DNA of 64,000 nt, taken from NCBI GenBank assembly GCA_028274465.1, contig CM051458.1, forward strand, positions 35,662,692 through 35,726,691. Reading direction: 5' to 3'. Both the position numbers and the translations under genes were made by a program. The notes under the pieces were generated by a model. That model was given only the letters and a program-made list of their open reading frames with translations. It was not told where the DNA came from and made no database searches. Every line of letters begins with the position of its first letter. Within the stretch, counting starts at the first letter, position 1. Source of the DNA: Plantago ovata. Lineage: Eukaryota; Streptophyta; Magnoliopsida; Lamiales; Plantaginaceae. Below, piece after piece: positions 63,682-64,000 of the stretch.

Positions 63682-64000
63682 GTATGTTACGATTTCCTTT
63701 GAGGTTTATGTGTTATTGATTTGAGTTTTGTGTCAAAATTTTCTGAGTTCTTGTTTTGCAATAAGTTAAGTATGTTGAAGTGACATATTACTTTCAATAA
63801 TATTGTTTGAGGTTCACGTATATACTCTGTAAGGTTCTGCATATATTGTTTAGATATGGCTTGAAGTTACGAGATCATGACTTGAGAATTTGTGGTTTAC
63901 TTATATGCTTGAGAATTTGAGGTTTATTCGTTTTCTATTTGAGTTTTATTCATATACTGAGTGAGGTTAATGTGATATTCATTTAACTTATCACTCAAAG

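Overview
The window is AT-rich, intron-bearing nuclear DNA of a flowering plant, probably a eudicot. The evidence is plant-type LTR retrotransposons (SIRE/Maximus-type Ty1/copia; Athila- and Tat-type Ty3/gypsy), plant CACTA DNA transposons with a PF03004-type gene, a Stowaway-like MITE, and one resident gene of the plant Mei2-like RRM family. The species cannot be told from the sequence. Most of the first 58 kb is transposable elements nested inside one another. The last 6 kb is gene-bearing DNA.

Layout. (1) 1-21156 is the 3' part of a SIRE-like copia element (here C1, + strand; its 5' part lies left of the window). It holds a solo Athila LTR (837-2146) and a whole-length but broken Athila element (here A, - strand, 3054-14067, TSD ATACA), which itself carries a truncated CACTA copy (8292-10145). 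C1 ends in a long env-like region and a 3' LTR (19602-21156). (2) 21157-22419 is the tail of a LINE followed by a hairpin-rich non-coding element. (3) 22420-57989 is one second SIRE-like element (C2, TSD CGCGT on both sides), stretched to 35.6 kb by insertions: a Tat gypsy element with one long gag-pol frame (29168-37297, next to a 100-N assembly gap), a small CACTA (B, 37422-40100, TSD GTT) carrying a captured exon of a mitochondrial gamma-carbonic-anhydrase-like gene, and a large CACTA (A, 41828-56982, TSD GAC). CACTA A in turn holds an Athila-type element without reverse transcriptase (G2, 44138-52988, TSD TATGT) and a 2.1-kb solo LTR (54042-56138, TSD ATAAC). (4) 57990-64000 holds a Mei2 C-terminal-RRM-like gene on the - strand (59118-61357), a Stowaway-like MITE and mostly anonymous DNA.

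How parts work together. The exact target-site duplications let the insertion order be read: C2, then CACTA A in C2's 3' LTR, then G2 and the solo LTR inside introns of the CACTA A gene. That gene still has all its splice sites and reading phases. A and G2 share LTRs, primer site and 3' non-coding region but carry complementary gene sets (gag-pol versus gag-protease plus an env-like frame).

The least expected signals are structural rather than coding: an array of seven covarying small hairpins in C1 (2175-2536), families of GC-rich palindromes just upstream of the TATA box in the Athila LTRs and also inside their internal regions, paired GAAA-loop hairpins in the SIRE LTRs, and the captured gene fragment in CACTA B. 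All similarity statements come from reading the sequence; no database search was run.
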